In this document: positions 1 through 8,010 of the stretch, piece by piece
Layout: every line of letters starts with the position of its first letter
Numbering within the stretch: the first letter of the stretch is position 1
Origin: Yoonia maricola
GTDB taxonomy: Bacteria; Pseudomonadota; Alphaproteobacteria; Rhodobacterales; Rhodobacteraceae
DNA length: 64,000 nt
Assembly (NCBI RefSeq): GCF_002797915.1
Contig: NZ_PGTY01000002.1
Location: 310,001-374,000 of the forward strand
Direction: 5' to 3'
Program-made: the position numbers and the translations under genes
The notes under the pieces: model-generated
What the model saw: only the letters and a program-made list of their open reading frames with translations
What the model was told of the DNA's origin: nothing
Database searches by the model: none

Positions 1-20
1 CTGCGAGGTGTCAGAACAAA

Positions 21-162
21 CGCATTCTCAGGGCGGGGCGGAATTCCCCACCGGCGGTATGTGTTTAACGCACGAGCCCGCGAGCGCCTTTCATGCGAAA
101 GGGTCAGCAGATCAGGTGAGACGCCTGAGCCGACGGTCATAGTCCGGATGAAAGAGAATGCG
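21..162 (+). promoter_or_regulatory. FMN riboswitch (RFN element)
   Basis: The closing P1 stem is visible as CGCATTCTC at 21-29 pairing with GAGAATGCG at 154-162. Between them lie the signature blocks of the RFN aptamer: AGGGCGGGGCGGAATTCCCC, ACCGGCGGTA, AGCCCGCGAGCGCC, GGTCAGCAGAT, GAGCCGACGGTCATAGTCC and GGATGAAAGAG. It sits about 80 bases ahead of the lumazine synthase start, so FMN probably represses that gene. I see no terminator hairpin with a T-run between aptamer and start codon, which favours control of translation initiation (inference). Confidence 0.96.
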
Positions 163-242
163 GAGCGTTGTGTGCCTGTAGGGTGCGCTGCGTGCCGTGT
201 GATGCCTTGGGTGACGTGTCGAAACCAAAAGGAGATCACAGT

Positions 243-683
243 ATGACACTTCCCCAGTTTGCATTCATCAAAGCGGGTTGGCATGCCGATATTGTGGATC
301 GCGCGCTTGATGGATTTTTGAGTGAAATATCTGCCGACCAAGTGACTGTCTACGACGTCCCCGGCGCGTTCGAGATGCCAATGCTGGCGCAAAAGCTGGC
401 GTTGACGGGCAAGTTCGATGCAATTGCTTGTGCCGCCTTGGTCGTTGATGGCGGAATTTACCGGCATGATTTTGTGGCCAGTGCTGTCGTTGATGGATTG
501 ATGCGCGTCGGGCTGGATACCCAGGTACCGGTGCTGTCGGTCAGCCTGACGCCGCATCAGTTTCAGGAAACCGATCACCATATGACGATCTTCCGGAAAC
601 ATTTTGTGCAAAAGGGTGCAGAGGCGGCGCAGGCCGCCAAGGCCTTGGTTGATATCAACGGTGTCAAAGCGCGCGCAGCATAA
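243..683 (+). CDS. ribH2: 6,7-dimethyl-8-ribityllumazine synthase, type II
   Basis: Condenses 5-amino-6-ribitylaminouracil with 3,4-dihydroxy-2-butanone 4-phosphate to give the lumazine precursor of riboflavin. The 146-residue protein has the family features FIKAGWHADIVD near the N-terminus, VYDVPGAFEMP (about 39-49), ALVVDGGIYRHDFVA (about 68-82) and VLSVSLTPHQF (about 103-113). The YRHDFVA and TPHQF forms match the decameric type II enzymes of Brucella and Rhizobiales rather than the icosahedral type I. I chose ATG 243 because AAGGAG lies at 229-234; the frame stays open back to 168, inside the riboswitch leader. It stands alone, with no other rib gene beside it, under the FMN riboswitch. 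Confidence 0.93.
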   Translation: MTLPQFAFIKAGWHADIVDRALDGFLSEISADQVTVYDVPGAFEMPMLAQKLALTGKFDAIACAALVVDGGIYRHDFVASAVVDGLMRVGLDTQVPVLSVSLTPHQFQETDHHMTIFRKHFVQKGAEAAQAAKALVDINGVKARAA

Positions 684-690
684 CGGGCTA

Positions 691-708
691 CCCCCAATAT
701 AACGGGGG
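691..708. terminator. possible short bidirectional terminator
   Basis: CCCCC at 691-695 can pair with GGGGG at 704-708 around an 8-base AT-rich loop, in the 32-base gap between the convergent ribH2 and binding-protein genes. The stem is only five pairs and has no clear T-run, so this is weak. Confidence 0.3.
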
Positions 709-715
709 CATTCCC

Positions 716-2191
716 CTAGTTGCTCCAGCTGACGCCAGTCAGATCAACGGCGGCTGTCGGCTGATTGACCCAAAGCCCTGTAATCTCGGCCTTGGCCACT
801 GTCGCAATTGCCAGTTCAAAGAGGTATCCATTGACATAATCCTCAGAAATGATGGCTTGCGCCTGCGCGAGCAAGTTGCTGCGCATGGCAGGGTCTGTTG
901 TCGCATTTAGGGTCTCCATCAGATCCTGAAAGTCGGGGTTGTCGTATTGAAAGTAGTAGTCGGGGTTGGCGTAGATGCCGATATCCATCGGTTCTGTGTG
1001 GCTGACGATGGACAGCCCAAAGTCCTTGTTGGTGAAGACCTCTTCAATCCACTGCGCCCATTCGAGGTTGGTGATTTCAGTCTCAATCCCCACAGCGCGT
1101 AACTGGCTGGCGATAATCTCACCCCCGCGTCGGGCATAGGAAGGGGGTGGAAGTTTCAGCGTGGTTGTAAAGCCGTCTGAAAAGCCTGCCTCAGCCAGCA
1201 ATTCGCGGGCCAGATCGGGATCGTGCTGTGAATTGCCCAGCAAATCGACGTAGTCGGGGTTGTGGGGCGCGAAGTGCGTGCCAATCGGGGTGCCTAGCCC
1301 GAACATTGCCCCGTCGATGATCGCTTGGCGGTCAATGGCATGCGCCACAGCCTTGCGCACGCGTATATCGTCAAAAGGGGGCATCATGTTGTTGGTCGAC
1401 AGGATCGTTTCGCCCTCTGTGTTGCCCACAAGGACCTGAAAGCGGGGGTCTGCCTCAAACTGAGGCAGGTTTTCGGGGGCGGGGAAGCCGATAAAGGCGT
1501 CTACATCCTCGGCCATCACAGCAGCGAAGGCGGCGGTCGGGTCTGCGATAAAGCGGAAGGTGGCACTCTCTAATGCAGGCGCTGGCCCCCAGTAGTCAGG
1601 ATTGCGGGTCAGCTCCAACCGGTCGCCCTGCACCCAGTCGGTGAAGGTGAAAGGGCCGGTGCCGATGGGGTTGGAGGCGATGGTGTCGATACTTTCGGGT
1701 GCTACGATGACCGCATCGCCCCAGGCCATGTTGAACAGAAAGCTGCCGTTGGGTTGGTTCAGCGTGATCTGCACGGTCAGCGGGTCAACCACGGTGACGT
1801 CTGCGATCCCGTCAAACAGCGCCTTTTGTGCGTTGGTGCTATCTTCGGCCCGCGCCCGATCAAGGCTAAATTTGACGTCCTCGGCATCCATGGTGGTCCC
1901 GTCATGGAAGGTGACGCCAGAAGCGAGGTTGAAGGTGTAAACCAGCCCGTCGTCCGAAATATCCCAGCTTTGCGCCAGTCCACGGATAATCGCGCCATCG
2001 GCGTCGAAGCGGGTGAGGCCTTCGAAGACATTGGCATAAAGCACGCTATCAATCGCCTGTGCCGCACCGCCGGTGGGATCAAGGTTCGGGGGTTCCAATT
2101 GGATTGCCACGGTGATGCTGTCTTGGGCCAATGCGCCAGATGCGCAAAGAACGACAGCAGTGGATGCGGCGAGTTTCTTGATATGATGCAT
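716..2191 (-). CDS. ABC transporter substrate-binding protein, peptide/nickel family (SBP_bac_5)
   Basis: A 491-residue periplasmic solute-binding protein of the DppA/OppA type. It has a Sec signal peptide (KK, then a hydrophobic stretch ending ASGALA, cleavage near residue 22). Family features are LEPPNLDPTGG (about 33-43), NVFEGLTRFDADG, LAQSWDISDDGLVYTFNL, FHDGTTMDAEDVKFSLDRA (about 97-115), GTGPFTFTDWVQGDRL and VRKAVAHAIDRQAII. Length fits the family. The usual permease and ATPase genes are absent on both sides, so it is an orphan that must work with a transporter encoded elsewhere. The ligand cannot be read from sequence; short peptides are the default guess. Confidence 0.9.
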   Translation of the reverse strand: MHHIKKLAASTAVVLCASGALAQDSITVAIQLEPPNLDPTGGAAQAIDSVLYANVFEGLTRFDADGAIIRGLAQSWDISDDGLVYTFNLASGVTFHDGTTMDAEDVKFSLDRARAEDSTNAQKALFDGIADVTVVDPLTVQITLNQPNGSFLFNMAWGDAVIVAPESIDTIASNPIGTGPFTFTDWVQGDRLELTRNPDYWGPAPALESATFRFIADPTAAFAAVMAEDVDAFIGFPAPENLPQFEADPRFQVLVGNTEGETILSTNNMMPPFDDIRVRKAVAHAIDRQAIIDGAMFGLGTPIGTHFAPHNPDYVDLLGNSQHDPDLARELLAEAGFSDGFTTTLKLPPPSYARRGGEIIASQLRAVGIETEITNLEWAQWIEEVFTNKDFGLSIVSHTEPMDIGIYANPDYYFQYDNPDFQDLMETLNATTDPAMRSNLLAQAQAIISEDYVNGYLFELAIATVAKAEITGLWVNQPTAAVDLTGVSWSN

Positions 2192-2360
2192 GATGTCCCC
2201 CTACTGCTGGGGGAAGTGTTGACGGAATGCGGGCTCAAATCAATAGCTGGAGTGTCATAGATAAAATAGGTCTCTCGCGCAGCGATGCAATCTGAGGGGG
2301 ATTGCCGCTACGCCAGTTGCATGTCAGCGTGTAAAAAAGAGAGACCCAAGACAAGATGAA

Positions 2361-3287
2361 TTGAGAGGATATGTACTGTTGCTTTCGATAGTTCGGCTTC
2401 TGTTGATAGCTTGCGTCTGGATTATGACGATGGTCATGCCAGCCCTGTCACAGGGCCAATGGAATGATGTCTCAGACCGCCTAGACGGTGTTCAAAACTG
2501 GGAAGAACTTTGTACGATTGAAGACTGTAGCCAGTTCCCTGAAGGCTACGCGACGCAGGTCATTGGTCCGGAAATCTACTATTTTTCGCACTACTCCATA
2601 CTCACTGAGAAGCCGCCAGCAGTGTACAGTATTCGCCCCCAGCGGTTTGTTGACCGTGACGTAAGCGGCGAACTAATACGGTCATTTGATTACTCAGACA
2701 CGATGCGATTGCCATGGTGCTGCTACTATCTGATGTCTTTCTTTGATCTGGGTGAAGACTTCCCAGCTATTGGGAAGTTTGAGCCTAGAGATAAGATTGT
2801 ATCTGCAACCGTAAAACTTGTTAGTTGGGACGCTGGGGATGGTTCAATCACTTCAATTAGGCGCATGATGCGAATTGATGAACCGTATGGCTCCCCTCCA
2901 CCTACTTTTGATGAGATTTTTCTAGATGAGCTTGACTCTCTTAACGACGATTTTTGGTTGATTGATTTTCAACCCGCAAGCGCAGACAACATACCGCCTC
3001 GATATTTTTTTATTTCGAAACGCAGACTTTTTAATGACCGGTTCATTGCAGGCGGTTGCTATAGAAGATGTAGCTTTTCGACCGTAACCTTTGCGGAAGA
3101 CGGCGATAATCGCAAAGCACGTTTTAGCGTGAGTGGACTTTGGATAGCTGAGACTGCTGAATTTCACTGCACTGAAGATGGGTCTGGCCGTGTGTGTAAC
3201 GACGCACCGGAAGCCTTAAACCAGATAGACGAATTTCTTGAGCGGCTCGAATTACTCTTCCAAACGGCTCAGATGAAACCTGGATAA
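2361..3287 (+). CDS. hypothetical exported protein, AT-rich
   Basis: I do not recognise this protein (308 residues from TTG 2361). The N-terminus is a signal peptide or anchor with a long hydrophobic stretch, LLLIACVWIMTMVMPALSQG, and probable cleavage near residue 31. The rest is soluble and rich in acidic and aromatic residues. Cysteines occur in clusters (CTIEDCSQF, WCCYYL, GGCYRRC, HCTEDGSGRVC), suggesting disulphides in the periplasm. The start is uncertain: TTG 2361 opens the frame, while GAGAGGA at 2363-2369 would suit TTG 2379, and ATG 2424 also exists. Composition is clearly more AT-rich than its neighbours, which suggests horizontal acquisition. It has no operon partner. Confidence 0.6.
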   Translation: MRGYVLLLSIVRLLLIACVWIMTMVMPALSQGQWNDVSDRLDGVQNWEELCTIEDCSQFPEGYATQVIGPEIYYFSHYSILTEKPPAVYSIRPQRFVDRDVSGELIRSFDYSDTMRLPWCCYYLMSFFDLGEDFPAIGKFEPRDKIVSATVKLVSWDAGDGSITSIRRMMRIDEPYGSPPPTFDEIFLDELDSLNDDFWLIDFQPASADNIPPRYFFISKRRLFNDRFIAGGCYRRCSFSTVTFAEDGDNRKARFSVSGLWIAETAEFHCTEDGSGRVCNDAPEALNQIDEFLERLELLFQTAQMKPG

Positions 3288-3430
3288 GGAAGATGCGCGT
3301 AGGTCGGTCGATCCACTGAGTAATTGGAGAACGGGTGTCAGTGTTTTTGACGTTTCGTCCCTCGCCTCCTTTTCTCTAGAAACACCTCCTCCCTCCTGCT
3401 AGGCCCCTGCCACCAAGACTGGAGCCCGCC

Positions 3431-4258
3431 ATGAGTGCCACCGCCAAAAAACGTGCCCCGATGCCTGATGATATTCGCGCAGCCAAGGGCGGCACGCCGC
3501 TGGTCAGCCTGACCGCCTATACCACCCCCATGGCGCAGATGATGGATGCGCATTGCGACTTCGTGCTTGTGGGCGACAGCGTGGGGATGGTGCTGCATGG
3601 GCTGCCCTCGACCCTTGGGGTGACGATGGAGATGATGATCCTGCATGGGCAGGCCGTCGCGCGGGGGCTGTCGAGTGCAATGATGGTCATTGATATGCCC
3701 TTTGGGTCTTATGAGGAAAGCCGCGAGCAGGCGTTTCGTAATGCCGCCCGGTTGATGGCGGAAACGGGGGCCGGGGCTGTAAAGCTGGAAGGCGGTGCCC
3801 ATATGGCCGAGACGATTGCGTTCCTTGTCGCCCGTGGCATTCCGGTGATGGCGCATATCGGGCTGACGCCGCAGTCGATCAACACGCTGGGTGGTTATAA
3901 GGTGCAGGGCCGTGGCGATGCCCGCGATGCGGCATTGGCCGACGCTGACGCGGTGGCGCAGGCGGGGGCTTTTGCCGTGGTATTGGAAAAGGTGCCGCAG
4001 AGCTTGGCCGATGAGATCACCGCGCGTATCCCGATCCCCACAATTGGGATTGGTGCGAGTGCGGGATGTGACGGGCAGATTTTGGTCGTTGATGACATGC
4101 TGGGCCTTTTCACGGCGTTCAAAGCCAAGTTCGTGAAGCGCTACGCCCATCTGGGCGATGATGGTGCGGCAGCGATTGCAGCCTATGCAGCTGATGTGCG
4201 CGCCCGAACTTTCCCGGCGGCAGAACATGTCTTTGCGGATGAGGCTCCGTCGACATGA
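3431..4258 (+). CDS. panB: 3-methyl-2-oxobutanoate hydroxymethyltransferase
   Basis: Transfers a hydroxymethyl group from 5,10-methylenetetrahydrofolate to 2-oxoisovalerate, giving ketopantoate, the first committed step of pantothenate and CoA synthesis. The 275 residues fit the family. Visible motifs are [16 protein letters not shown] (about 25-40), [14 protein letters not shown] with the metal-binding Asp, [11 protein letters not shown] (about 89-99), [10 protein letters not shown] (about 114-123), [14 protein letters not shown], and [22 protein letters not shown] near the C-terminus. The start codon follows a long pyrimidine-rich leader. Its last bases overlap panC as ATGA, implying translational coupling. 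Confidence 0.97.
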   Translation: MSATAKKRAPMPDDIRAAKGGTPLVSLTAYTTPMAQMMDAHCDFVLVGDSVGMVLHGLPSTLGVTMEMMILHGQAVARGLSSAMMVIDMPFGSYEESREQAFRNAARLMAETGAGAVKLEGGAHMAETIAFLVARGIPVMAHIGLTPQSINTLGGYKVQGRGDARDAALADADAVAQAGAFAVVLEKVPQSLADEITARIPIPTIGIGASAGCDGQILVVDDMLGLFTAFKAKFVKRYAHLGDDGAAAIAAYAADVRARTFPAAEHVFADEAPST

Positions 4259-5097
4259 TCGCACCCATTGAACGGCGCTTGGCGGGGCTGCGTCAGCAGA
4301 CAGCACTTTGGCGTAAAGCCGATGAGACGATAGGCGTGGTCCCCACGATGGGTGCGTTGCATCAGGGGCATCTGTCACTGGCCCGTGCGGCACGCGAGAA
4401 ATGTGACCGCGTGATCGTCACGATTTTTGTGAACCCCAAGCAGTTTAACGACCCTGATGACCTCAAGAACTATCCGCGGACAGAGGATGAGGACGCACGC
4501 AAACTGGAATCCATCGGCGTTGATCTGATCTATGTGCCAGAGCCGGATCAGATTTACCCTGACGGTTTTGCCACCACTGTTTCGGTGGCAGGCCTCACTG
4601 ATATGCTCTGCGGTGAAAGCCGTCCGGGGCATTTTGATGGGGTGGCAACGGTGGTGTCTAAGCTATTCACACAAACCTCTGCCGATTATGCGTTCTTTGG
4701 CGAAAAGGACTATCAACAATTACAGATCGTGCGCCGGATGGCCCGCGATCTGGATTTGCCCGTTGAGGTCGTTGGGTGTCCAACGATCCGCGAAGACGAC
4801 GGGTTGGCGATGTCTTCCCGCAACCTGCTGCTATCGGATCGGTCACGAGTTTATGCGACAATGTTGGCCGAGGTGATGGAAGATATGCGGCAGAAGTTGC
4901 AGGGCGGGGCATCGATGGCCGCTATCTTGCCGGACGCCAAGTCGCGGATCATGACCGCCGGGTTCAACAAGATCGACTATCTGGAACTACGCGACGGCGA
5001 TGACCTTTCCTTGCTGGAACACAGCAAACCAGACGCACGCCTTTTTGCAGCGGCGTGGCTCGCAGGTGTGCGGTTGATTGATAATATGGCGGTTTAA
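4255..5097 (+). CDS. panC: pantothenate synthetase (pantoate--beta-alanine ligase)
   Basis: Joins pantoate to beta-alanine with ATP through a pantoyl-adenylate. The protein has 280 residues. Nucleotidyltransferase motifs are present: [14 protein letters not shown] (about 30-43, with the HxGH-like signature), [20 protein letters not shown] (about 57-76), [20 protein letters not shown] (about 120-139), [10 protein letters not shown] and [17 protein letters not shown]. The ATG overlaps the panB stop by four bases, so panBC is one transcript. No panD or panE is adjacent. Confidence 0.97.
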   Translation: MIAPIERRLAGLRQQTALWRKADETIGVVPTMGALHQGHLSLARAAREKCDRVIVTIFVNPKQFNDPDDLKNYPRTEDEDARKLESIGVDLIYVPEPDQIYPDGFATTVSVAGLTDMLCGESRPGHFDGVATVVSKLFTQTSADYAFFGEKDYQQLQIVRRMARDLDLPVEVVGCPTIREDDGLAMSSRNLLLSDRSRVYATMLAEVMEDMRQKLQGGASMAAILPDAKSRIMTAGFNKIDYLELRDGDDLSLLEHSKPDARLFAAAWLAGVRLIDNMAV

Positions 5098-5262
5098 CAA
5101 GCGTGGTTGGTTAAGATGTCCGCTTTGCGGGACAAACCGTGCCTTCGCTGCGGTTGCGCCAAAGACCGCTTCGCAAAGATACGCTGGCTCAAAGGACATA
5201 GTTTTGGCTGGTTTTCCTATATATAAAATATATAAAAAAGTAGGTTCAACAGGGTCCGTTAA

Positions 5263-6375
5263 ATGCTTTCAAAGGAAATCACCGAACTTCTGCAAATTGA
5301 ATACCTTGGCTTGTTCGAGGACAATCACCAGTGCATGCAAGTGTTGGCGCTCAAAAGGGACTCCGGCGATGCTGACACGCCGCGCGAGCTGACGCAGGGC
5401 CATATCTTCGACTTAAGTCCGGATTTGTTTATCTGGGTGACGCAGCAACACATCAACAACAACACCGCGTATCTGGTTGCAAAAGATGTGATGTCCAACA
5501 TTTCCACCGCCGGATTGTCGGGCAGTTACGGCGAAATCGTAGATATGTTGGCTGCGGCCGGACATGAACATCGGGCAGCGCAAATCTGGCGAGCCGATGT
5601 GGCAAGCCATATCGATGTGTTCCGAGAATTTCTGCGGGCGCGAAAGGCGGTCGACAGGTATAATGGCTTGTCGGAAGCCCAGCGAAAGAAGGCTACGCCA
5701 GACAGGTTCCAAAAAGAGATGGCTGAAGACTTTTCGTCGAAGAAGCAGATCGCCCTTGACGCGGTGCACGCATTCGAACGCTGGGCGTCTCGCTACGGCG
5801 TTGCCACACTGCACAGCGCACAAATCGAACTCTGGAAAGAAGAGATACAGAGCGAGAAAAAACCCAAGCTGCCCGCGCCTGATAAGTCGCCAATGTCTGA
5901 AGAATTATTTTGGGAAATCATCGCGCGCGCGCAACGCGAATCTGAGAGCGAGACGGCGCTGAAGATCGAAGACCATCTTGTCACTTACTCAGGCAAGGCA
6001 ATTCGAGATGCAGGCAAGATGCTGCAATCATGTCTCGCTGCGGCCCACCGTGAAGACATCTGGGCTCTCGCCTACTTAGTGTGTGACGGGTGCTCAGACG
6101 ATGCGTTTGAAGATTTCCGCTGTTGGATGGTCCTACGCGGCCAAGCCATGTTTGAAGATATCATCAAGGCCCCCGATCTGTTCGACCCCAAACGCGCAGA
6201 CGGTGCAAGTTTTGCCGCTGCGGGCAGTGTGATGTCCGCATTCGAGAATGCCTATCTGTCCAGAACCGGCAAGCCACTGATCCTTCCAAAAGGCAAGCGC
6301 CCACTCTTGAAGCCCGACCAGGAGAAGTTTGTTGACCTTCTTCCCACGCTCTCGGCCAAGTTGGGGCGCGTCTAG
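5263..6375 (+). CDS. DUF4240 domain-containing protein
   Basis: 370 residues, no signal peptide and no membrane segment, so probably cytoplasmic. The C-terminal part (about 211-310) matches the DUF4240 pattern: MSEELFWEIIARAQ at the start, then EDIWALAYLVCDGCSDDAF and FEDFRCWMVLRG (about 264-293), with the characteristic GCSDD and DFRxW blocks. The N-terminal 200 residues are alpha-helical in character and unfamiliar. The function of DUF4240 is unknown to me. The gene stands alone, preceded by a very AT-rich stretch (ATATATAAAATATATAAAA, about 5220-5238) that may hold its promoter, and flanked on both sides by repeat-like gene-free DNA. That setting suggests an accessory gene. Confidence 0.7.
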   Translation: MLSKEITELLQIEYLGLFEDNHQCMQVLALKRDSGDADTPRELTQGHIFDLSPDLFIWVTQQHINNNTAYLVAKDVMSNISTAGLSGSYGEIVDMLAAAGHEHRAAQIWRADVASHIDVFREFLRARKAVDRYNGLSEAQRKKATPDRFQKEMAEDFSSKKQIALDAVHAFERWASRYGVATLHSAQIELWKEEIQSEKKPKLPAPDKSPMSEELFWEIIARAQRESESETALKIEDHLVTYSGKAIRDAGKMLQSCLAAAHREDIWALAYLVCDGCSDDAFEDFRCWMVLRGQAMFEDIIKAPDLFDPKRADGASFAAAGSVMSAFENAYLSRTGKPLILPKGKRPLLKPDQEKFVDLLPTLSAKLGRV

Positions 6376-6790
6376 ATCGGACAACCGTCCAAAGACTGAA
6401 CTAGGCAACATTGGTGCAACCAGCAGCATCGGTGACTCTGGGCTCACTGCGAACCTCAGCCGCAAAGTGTTCCGAGGGTAGCAAGGCGGGACAAACAGGA
6501 CTTTGGATTTTCGACCTTCGCTGACGCAGCATGGGGTCGCAGCTGCAGCGCGCTTTCTGTTGCGATGCAGCGTATTTCACCGAGGCAGTCGTTCACCGGC
6601 GCCGATCAGTCCCGAACCCAAACTGCGCTTTCGCTGCTGGCGGCTTGAACCTTCGAGATGTGGGACGAAACTACCGTTCGTGAAAGTCAGATGAATGTCC
6701 GCTTCACTATTCTCTAGCTTCGGTAACGAAGCACCTGCAACCTTTCCCCATTTGGCTCGGCACCGAGTTCGCCGACCAAAGACTGCGCCG
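6376..6790. other. gene-free stretch with repeat-like remnants
   Basis: About 415 bases without a convincing coding frame; the one forward frame at 6503-6694 lacks any recognisable protein. Short blocks such as GGGAC(A/G)AA and ATGTCCGCTT recur in other intergenic spaces of this window (near 5115, 11754 and 24870), so this looks like decayed dispersed-repeat DNA. No tRNA or rRNA is seen. Confidence 0.5.
6659..6705 (+). repeat. dispersed intergenic repeat, copy D
   Basis: A 47-base block starting TGTGGGACGAAACTACC and ending TGTCCGCTTC aligns without gaps to 24870-24916, with about 30 of 47 bases identical by my count. Both lie in non-coding DNA. Confidence 0.45.
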
Positions 6791-7431
6791 TCACAGTGGA
6801 GCCGCCCTTTCTAGCGCCAGAACCGCATCCGTGACATGCGCTGTTTGGCCATCAGGACCTTTTGCGTCCCGGTGAAATGGTCCCGCGAAAACCTGCTGCC
6901 ACTCCGCCAAATCAAGGCCGATTTCTGCGAGGCGATCCTCGGCCGTGATCTCTGGTTCACTGGGGTCGCTCCATGACCACGGCGCATAGGTCTGATGCAT
7001 CGCGATTCCGCGCGCGCAACATAGCGTGCCGCCTCACCGCCACCAGTAGAATGGCCGATGTGGACTGCATTGGTCAGGTCCAGCGTGTTGACCAGTTCCG
7101 CAACATCGGCGGCATAGGTGTCCATGTCGTGGCCCAGATCGGTTTGGACAGAGCGTCCGTGTCCGCGGCGGTCATGGGCAATGACGCGATATCCTTTCGA
7201 GGCGAAGAACAGCATCTGTTTGTCCCAGTCATCGCTGCTTAACGGCCAGCCGTGGTGGAACACGATGGGTTGGGCGTCTCTCGGACCCCAGTCTTTGTAG
7301 AAGATTTCGGTGCCGTCGGTTGTTAGGAAGGTAGACATTTCTTGAGCTCCTTTCAGGTCGATTTGAGGTTGTGCGAACGCGAGGGTTGGCAGGAAGGGTA
7401 CTGCGGAAGCGGCAGCACTTGTCAGCCGCAA
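6791..7431 (-). pseudogene. truncated alpha/beta hydrolase (haloperoxidase/arylesterase type) joined to an unrelated tail
   Basis: From TTG 7431 the frame reads a signal-like segment ([19 protein letters not shown]). It is followed from ATG 7341 by a typical hydrolase N-terminus: [47 protein letters not shown] and the nucleophile elbow [15 protein letters not shown]. Directly after the elbow the homology stops and the frame turns into low-quality sequence (near 7010). A second frame of this strand (about 6791-7009) reads a plausible but different protein end, [15 protein letters not shown]. The catalytic Asp and His region of the hydrolase is missing. This fits a deletion or recombination that fused two gene remnants. 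The full hydrolase would be about 270-330 residues. Confidence 0.7.
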
Positions 7432-7500
7432 CTCCCGTAGGTTCGGTCCGGGTTGGTTTTGGGTGAGTTATGTCATGTATGTGCCTTTGATGGGGGTCCG

Positions 7501-7908
7501 TCAGGCGGCGACCTGCACGACCATCTCGACCTCAATCTGAAGGTCGGGGCCGGCCAGCGCATCGACACCGATGCCGGTCAGGCTCGGTTGTGCGCCATTG
7601 AGGAAGCGTAAGATGCCACCCATGGCGATCTCCTGCGTCTCGTCCCGCAGATCGGTAATGTAGATGCGCATCTGGACGATATCGTCGGTCGTTGCCTGAA
7701 GTGCATCCAAAGCCCCCTGCAGGTTCTCAACAACAATTGCAGTCTGCCCGGCCAGCGATGTCGGTACGGGGGCGCTGTCAGCGCGCCAAGCCACCTGACC
7801 AGACACGAAAGCCAACGGTCCGGGATGCACGATAGAGATTTGGGAATACCCGACCTTGCCTGCATCCGGCAGGGCGGGCGGATTCATACGATCAATTGAA
7901 GCGGACAT
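7501..7908 (-). CDS. RidA/YjgF/YER057c family protein
   Basis: 135 residues, the usual size for a trimeric RidA-like protein, a group that includes enamine/imine deaminases. Recognisable parts are PGPLAFVSGQVAW (about 29-41), LAGQTAIVVENLQGALDALQA (about 52-72), the strand MRIYITDLRDE (about 79-89) and the C-terminal LQIEVEMVVQVA. In RidA itself a conserved Arg follows KTTVFV; here the equivalent is QMRIYITD, so the Arg is near but context differs and deaminase activity is not assured. It is divergent from the LysR gene with a palindrome between them, so the LysR protein probably controls it. Confidence 0.85.
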   Translation of the reverse strand: MSASIDRMNPPALPDAGKVGYSQISIVHPGPLAFVSGQVAWRADSAPVPTSLAGQTAIVVENLQGALDALQATTDDIVQMRIYITDLRDETQEIAMGGILRFLNGAQPSLTGIGVDALAGPDLQIEVEMVVQVAA

Positions 7909-7968
7909 GTGTTTCTCCTTTCACGTGTTGTCACGTCCAAGAAGTTAGGCGCACCAGACGGCGAATAG

Positions 7969-7989
7969 GGTTCACTTCAGAAGCGAACC
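7969..7989. promoter_or_regulatory. palindromic operator of the LysR regulator
   Basis: GGTTCACTTC / GAAGCGAACC form a near-perfect 21-base dyad around one central base, in the ridA-like/lysR divergent space. An extended -10 (TG-C-TACAAT, 7992-8000) lies just downstream toward the LysR gene. The arrangement is that of an autoregulatory LysR site also serving the divergent target. Confidence 0.7.
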
Positions 7990-8010
7990 ATGTGCTACAA
8001 TAGAAGCGCC

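Noticed and set aside
3338-4393. 351-codon minus-strand frame across panB
   Set aside because: Overlaps conserved panB and the start of panC completely and has low-quality composition.
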